Shown: positions 6,774 through 7,877 of the stretch, piece by piece
Numbering within the stretch: the stretch's first letter is position 1
Layout of the letters: every line of letters starts with the position of its first letter
DNA from: Actinomycetes bacterium
GTDB lineage: Bacteria > Actinomycetota > Actinomycetes > Actinomycetales > Cellulomonadaceae
Direction of reading: 5' to 3'
DNA: 7,877 nucleotides
NCBI GenBank assembly: GCA_023438885.1
Contig: JAEXPS010000205.1
Span: forward strand, 1 to 7,877
Program-made: the position numbers and the translations under genes
The notes under the pieces: model-generated
What the model saw: only the letters and a program-made list of their open reading frames with translations
Database searches by the model: none
What the model was told of the DNA's origin: nothing

Positions 6774-7709
6774 CTACCGAGCCGCGCCCGGGGGCATCGC
6801 CGAGCCGAACGGATGCGCCTTGCGGTACGCGCACACCGGGCACAGACCGTCGTGCCCTGCGCCCTCGGACAGGGGCGCGCCGCAGCGGGAGCACGGCGCC
6901 GCCATGGGGACGGTCGCGAGGGTCAGCACCGTGCGGTCGCGCACGTCGCCCCACGTCGCCGCGCCGCGGCTGCTCAGCGCGTCCTGCGGGCACAGGCGCA
7001 GGCAGTCGCCGCAGGCCGTGCAGAGCGCGACGTCTTCGCGCAGCGCCTGGCCAGAGCCGACGGGTTCGAGGCTGAGGGCCCGGGGCGGGCAGGCCTTCAC
7101 GCACACGCCGCACGCCGTACACCCGCTCGCGGCGAGCAGCAGCGCGTCCGGTGGGGCCGAGGCCAGCTCGGCCGGGGCGGCGGGCGCCGCCGGCACAGGC
7201 TCGCCGAGTGCCCGGAACGCATCGAGGAGGCGGTCCCGCTCGTCACGCGCCCGCGCGGGCAAGCGGGTGAGCAGCCACGGCGCCAGGACCGCGCGACGCG
7301 GCAGCGGGAGGGCCGTCGCCGCCACCACGGGGTGCGAACGGCCGAAGCGGGGCTGAGCGGGTGGCTGCGCGGACAGCTCCGTGGCCAGGCCGTGCCGCCC
7401 GACGAGCTCGCGGGCGTCGGTCACTGCCTCGGGCTCGGCCTGCCCGGCGCAGCACGGGCCAGGGACGAGATGCACGCTGGTCGCTCCCGCGATCGCCAGC
7501 TCAAGGTAGCCCGACAGGGGCAGCGCTCGCACACAGCCCGGCAGGCTGACGGCGATGATGTCGCGGCGGGTGCGCAGCCGGGCCGGCCCCTCCGCGCAGA
7601 CGAGCCACACGGCGGCGGGGTCGGGTGCGAGGCGTACCCCACGCAGCACGGTGGCGAGCGCGTCCGACGCTGCCGTAGCAGCCTCGAGCCCGCTCGCCAC
7701 CGTACCCAT
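6774..7709 (-). CDS. Iron-sulfur protein: 2[4Fe-4S] ferredoxin domain plus cysteine-rich flanks
   Basis: This 311-aa soluble protein has three parts. The N-terminal region (about 30-110) carries Cys38, Cys59 and the pair Cys86-Cys87 in alternating strands and helices. The pattern SLPGC, then a helix ending GATSV, then LVPGPCC faintly recalls the MvhD/FlpD-type hydrogenase iron-sulfur subunit; this is by eye and uncertain. Residues about 110-190 form an Ala/Pro/Arg-rich linker with no motif. A bacterial ferredoxin domain follows with two CxxCxxCxxxCP motifs (Cys197/200/203/207 and Cys230/233/236/240), enough for two [4Fe-4S] clusters. The C terminus has a CxxC-13-CxxC knuckle (Cys273/276, Cys290/293), probably a zinc ribbon or rubredoxin-like site. 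An electron-transfer or maturation role beside a DmsC-type molybdoenzyme is inferred from its neighbour. The ATG at 7709 has no ribosome site, but TACCTT lies 7 bases upstream, so it may be leaderless. The specific function is unknown. Confidence 0.87.
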   Translation of the reverse strand: MGTVASGLEAATAASDALATVLRGVRLAPDPAAVWLVCAEGPARLRTRRDIIAVSLPGCVRALPLSGYLELAIAGATSVHLVPGPCCAGQAEPEAVTDARELVGRHGLATELSAQPPAQPRFGRSHPVVAATALPLPRRAVLAPWLLTRLPARARDERDRLLDAFRALGEPVPAAPAAPAELASAPPDALLLAASGCTACGVCVKACPPRALSLEPVGSGQALREDVALCTACGDCLRLCPQDALSSRGAATWGDVRDRTVLTLATVPMAAPCSRCGAPLSEGAGHDGLCPVCAYRKAHPFGSAMPPGAAR

Positions 7710-7716
7710 GGTTCTG

Positions 7717-7722
7717 AAGGTA
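7717..7722 (-). promoter_or_regulatory. Candidate leaderless -10 element for the iron-sulfur gene
   Basis: TACCTT on the minus strand fits TAnnnT and is followed by 7 bases (CAGAACC) and then the ATG at 7709. There is no Shine-Dalgarno sequence before the start. The hexamer suggests the gene can be transcribed on its own as well as by read-through from the dmsC-like gene 39 bases upstream. The -35 region is weak (TCGATC at an 18-base spacing). Confidence 0.5.
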
Positions 7723-7744
7723 GATCCCGATCGGGGGAGGGATC
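7723..7744. repeat. Inverted repeat between the dmsC-like and iron-sulfur genes
   Basis: GATCCC (7723-7728) and GGGATC (7739-7744) are perfect inverted arms separated by 10 bases. Nested within them is a perfect 10-bp palindrome CCCGATCGGG (7726-7735). The repeat fills the spacer immediately upstream of the candidate -10, where a repressor or activator could bind. It could also be a weak hairpin after the dmsC-like stop, but no T-run follows. It does not look like a TTGAT-N4-ATCAA Fnr/Crp box. Confidence 0.4.
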
Positions 7745-7748
7745 GACC

Positions 7749-7877
7749 TCAGATGCCCACGTGGAACATGGAGTTGTAGAACAGGACGCGGCCGATGGCT
7801 TCGGCGACGAGGACGAGGGCGAAGGCGCTGGTGGCCATGATGGCCAGGGTGCGTTCGCTGCTCTTGGTGGCGGCTCG
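7749..7877 (-). CDS. dmsC: C-terminal end of a DmsC-like membrane anchor subunit (5' part outside window)
   Basis: The last 42 codons of a gene enter from the right edge and end at TGA (7749-7751). They encode a basic turn (RAATKSSERT), one hydrophobic helix (LAIMATSAFALVLVAEAIG) and the ending GRVLFYNSMFHVGI. The E-x-x-GR-x-LFY pattern close to the terminus, after a final membrane helix, is what I recall for DmsC/YnfH anchors. These anchors hold DMSO-reductase-type molybdoenzymes in the membrane and take electrons from menaquinol. The fragment is short, so the family is probable, not certain. The iron-sulfur gene follows 39 bases downstream on the same strand. Confidence 0.65.
   Translation of the reverse strand, partial: RAATKSSERTLAIMATSAFALVLVAEAIGRVLFYNSMFHVGI

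Noticed and set aside
5303..7075. 590-codon plus-strand open frame over the tRNA enzyme and iron-sulfur genes
   Set aside because: It is an Arg/Gly/Ala-rich shadow of the real frame starting at 5310 and crosses into the convergent gene.
7723..7744. Intrinsic terminator for the dmsC-like gene
   Set aside because: The inverted repeat is present but is followed by CTACCTTCAG with no T-run, and its position fits an operator at least as well.

Overview
The window is very GC-rich DNA (about 72% by eye) with strong third-position G/C codon bias. Its gene content and order are those of a high-GC actinobacterium (Actinomycetota). A Micrococcales/Cellulomonas-like source is a reasonable guess, but the sequence alone does not prove it. 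Coding density is nearly complete: no gap between genes exceeds about 65 bases, and I see no tRNA, rRNA, CRISPR array, insertion sequence or phage gene.

Left part (1-5247, minus strand). This is a compact cell-envelope operon, read right to left: a NUDIX hydrolase (4699-5247), a large exported DUF6049-type protein with one C-terminal membrane anchor (2696-4702), the lipid II flippase MurJ (1014-2699), and a protein-kinase-fold protein that runs off the left edge (1-950). The first three genes are joined by 4-base stop/start overlaps (GTGA, then ATGA). The last follows MurJ after 63 bases that contain a perfect hairpin, and it has its own AGGAGG ribosome site. The kinase fold has lost its catalytic residues, so it is a pseudokinase. 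The order matches the mycobacterial pcnA-mutT4-Rv3909-mviN(murJ) locus, except that here the pseudokinase is a separate gene and is not fused to MurJ.

Middle (5310-6767, plus strand). A complete CCA-adding tRNA nucleotidyltransferase with an HD domain is transcribed divergently from the NUDIX gene. The 62 bases between the two starts hold two candidate leaderless promoters, each with a -10-like hexamer exactly 6 bases before a start codon.

Right part (6774-7877, minus strand). An iron-sulfur protein (311 aa, two [4Fe-4S] motifs, a C-terminal CxxC/CxxC ribbon and a cysteine-bearing N-terminal region) converges on the tRNA enzyme with only 6 bases between stop codons. Upstream of it, 39 bases away, is the last 42 codons of a membrane protein whose ending resembles DmsC, the anchor subunit of DMSO-reductase-type molybdoenzymes. 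This suggests an anaerobic respiration cluster beginning at the right edge and abutting the conserved housekeeping locus.

No clearly new system is visible. The items most worth following are the iron-sulfur protein next to dmsC, the separate MurJ-linked pseudokinase, and the repeated leaderless promoter arrangement.
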